Shown here piece after piece: positions 14,077 to 15,079 of a stretch of 15,079 nt of DNA. The notes beneath the pieces were generated by a model. The model did not search any database. It was not told the DNA's origin and saw only the letters and a program-made list of their open reading frames with translations. The stretch is taken from assembly GCA_041476565.1 (NCBI GenBank), contig JBGOTQ010000167.1, forward strand, positions 1 to 15,079. The letters are read 5' to 3'. This DNA is from DATKMG01 sp041476565 (GTDB lineage: Bacteria; Acidobacteriota; Terriglobia; Versatilivoradales; Versatilivoraceae). Both the position numbers and the translations under genes were made by a program. The stretch's first letter is position 1, and each line of letters opens with the position of its first letter.

Positions 14077-14957
14077 GGCCAATTCCCGCTTGCTTGCTGC
14101 AGAGTCAGCACATAAATGCCAAACCGTCGATGGTCTCGGGTTCCCGTGTAGAATTCTTCCACGAGATATCCGGCAGCGATCGCGGCGGTGAAAGCCCGGC
14201 GGGTCGCATCACGCCAGGCCATGGCCAGACTGGAATCTCGAAGTTCGAGCGTGCCAATGTCTTCCGGAATTTCAATAAGCACTTGCCGTTGTCCGATCAA
14301 TTGGGTGATCTCAGGGCCGTGCGGCGTGTCGTCTCCTCCTAGTTCCACCAGGTGCGTGACCTCGTCCAGCCCAGCAGGGAGAGATCGGTCATGGGTTCCC
14401 GCTTCCAGGCGCCGGCAGACACGCACACTGTCGAGGTACCACGTCACCCAGAGGCGGTCCGTTCCATGCCGGTGAAGAAAACTGGACGTCGATTCACCGT
14501 AACAGTTGATCTTGTACCGGTTGGAGACGACCCCGAGCTTTGCAAGATTGAAGTGGGCATTCATACATTGAAGTGGGTCGAATGTCCAAGTCATGCGAGC
14601 AATGCCCCTGGCCAGGGCGCGCTCGCGCTGGGCCAGCTTCAGTTTGTATCCGAGTCCCAGATTCCGGTAGGCCGGCTTGACGGCTAGCATGTGCGAGTGG
14701 AATTGCAAACGGTCCCGTTCTATGCTCAACAAGGCGTAGGCGAAACCCACCAGGGTCTCTTCGACAAAGGCGCCAATCAGCAATCCTCCTACTTCCTTGG
14801 CAATCAACAACTGGTCGCTCGGAACAACATCGCGGTCGGAAAAACCCCAGACTTCCTTTTGAACTTCCTCGATTTGCCGAACTTGCGAAATCAACGCGAT
14901 ATCCCGGATTTCGATTGGTCCTCCCTGTGATGGCCTGCCTAATGTTGTCGGATTCAT
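14073..14957 (-). CDS. GNAT-fold acyltransferase of the COG3375 type
   Basis: 294 residues, soluble. The GNAT core lies at about residues 16-170: IEIRDIALISQVRQIEEVQ (15-33), a central beta hairpin, then HMLAVKPAYRNLGLGYKLK (89-107). Within it, Arg98-Asn-Leu-Gly-Leu-Gly103 forms the acyl-CoA pyrophosphate loop. RMTWTFDPLQCMNAHFNLAK (121-140) and RYKINCYG (147-154) are highly characteristic of the uncharacterised COG3375 family. A roughly 120-residue C-terminal region of mixed alpha/beta character follows. Relatives found beside N-succinylamino acid racemase and M20 peptidase genes have been proposed to succinylate D-amino acids; neither partner is in this window. Here the neighbour is a PLP enzyme, so action on amino acids or amines is a reasonable inference. 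The TAG stop (14073-14075) overlaps the TAA of the convergent gene. Confidence 0.85.
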   Translation of the reverse strand: MNPTTLGRPSQGGPIEIRDIALISQVRQIEEVQKEVWGFSDRDVVPSDQLLIAKEVGGLLIGAFVEETLVGFAYALLSIERDRLQFHSHMLAVKPAYRNLGLGYKLKLAQRERALARGIARMTWTFDPLQCMNAHFNLAKLGVVSNRYKINCYGESTSSFLHRHGTDRLWVTWYLDSVRVCRRLEAGTHDRSLPAGLDEVTHLVELGGDDTPHGPEITQLIGQRQVLIEIPEDIGTLELRDSSLAMAWRDATRRAFTAAIAAGYLVEEFYTGTRDHRRFGIYVLTLQQASGNWP

Positions 14958-14966
14958 CTTGTTTTA

Positions 14967-14975
14967 TCTCCTCCT
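14967..14975 (-). promoter_or_regulatory. Ribosome binding site of the GNAT gene
   Basis: The minus strand reads AGGAGGAGA, a double Shine-Dalgarno match whose nearer copy (AGGAGA) is 9 nt before the ATG at 14957. It supports this start. Confidence 0.75.
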
Positions 14976-15058
14976 CGAGATCTCGTAACGAGTCAGTTAT
15001 GCGTGATGGCTCTGCTAGGAGCCGATTCCACCCTTTAAATGACCCGTTACGTTGTAAC
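14976..15058. repeat. Cluster of short palindromes upstream of the GNAT gene
   Basis: Four small dyads lie in 83 nt: CGAGATCTCG (14976-14985), CTCGT-A-ACGAG (14983-14993), GGCTC...GAGCC with a 6-nt loop (15008-15023), and GTTAC-GTT-GTAAC (15046-15058). The two outer ones share the GTTAC/GTAAC half-site. This is the 5' leader or promoter region of the GNAT gene, so they could be operator sites or leader hairpins. I see no clear -35/-10 pair. The rest of the edge, to 15079, shows nothing else. Confidence 0.35.
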
Positions 15059-15079
15059 CCATTTTGTCCTTGACTTTGC

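Noticed and set aside
12521..14993. CTCGTAAC/CTCGTTAC-like sequence before both the pseudopilin gene and the GNAT gene
   Set aside because: The shared part is only 5-8 nt and the two genes have unrelated functions, so a common regulator cannot be argued from two copies.
1..15079. CRISPR array, tRNA, rRNA, IS element or prophage
   Set aside because: No regularly spaced direct repeats, no tRNA-like cloverleaf or rRNA segments, and no transposase, integrase or phage structural reading frames were seen.

Overview
The window looks like the chromosome of a diderm (Gram-negative-type) bacterium: it encodes an outer-membrane secretin together with the inner-membrane and cytoplasmic parts of a type IV filament machine. 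Base composition is moderate to GC-rich by eye, genes are densely packed, and there is no phage, plasmid, IS element, CRISPR array, tRNA or rRNA. The phylum cannot be fixed from sequence alone. The style of the pseudopilins and the partial protein at the left edge suggest an environmental lineage such as Acidobacteriota or Verrucomicrobiota, as an inference only.

Layout. Positions 3-107 hold the last 34 codons of a plus-strand gene cut by the window edge. A 468-bp gene-poor stretch with several GC-rich inverted repeats follows. Next is a complete SulP-family anion transporter with a C-terminal STAS domain (576-2300, +). It converges on a long minus-strand operon, and the two are separated by a nested stem-loop that could terminate transcription from both sides (2349-2410).

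The core of the window is a nine-gene minus-strand operon (12508 down to 2441). In transcription order it encodes: a GspG-type pseudopilin, a GspE/PilB/MshE-type ATPase with an N-terminal MshEN domain, a GspF/PilC platform protein, a second pseudopilin with a long C-terminal extension, a PilM-PilN fusion resembling GspL/MshI, a PilP/GspC/MshK-like protein, a PilO/GspM/MshJ-like protein, an STN-type secretin closest in layout to MshL, and a membrane-anchored TPR protein comparable in position and design to MshN. Together these would make a cytoplasmic motor (E/F), an inner-membrane alignment complex (MN-P-O), a short periplasmic pseudopilus (two G-like subunits) and an outer-membrane gate (secretin). 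The gene set mixes T2SS hallmarks (GspG with the DPWG loop) with an MSHA-pilus-like order (I-K-J-L-N next to E-G). Prepilin peptidase, minor pseudopilins H/I/J/K and a retraction ATPase are absent from the window.

To the right, and divergent from the operon, is a class-III PLP aminotransferase/decarboxylase resembling 2,2-dialkylglycine decarboxylase (12748-14076, +). Its stop codon interlocks with that of a convergent COG3375-type GNAT acyltransferase (14073-14957, -). The pair suggests amino-acid or acyl-amino-acid metabolism unrelated to the secretion operon. The right edge, upstream of the GNAT gene, carries a cluster of short palindromes.
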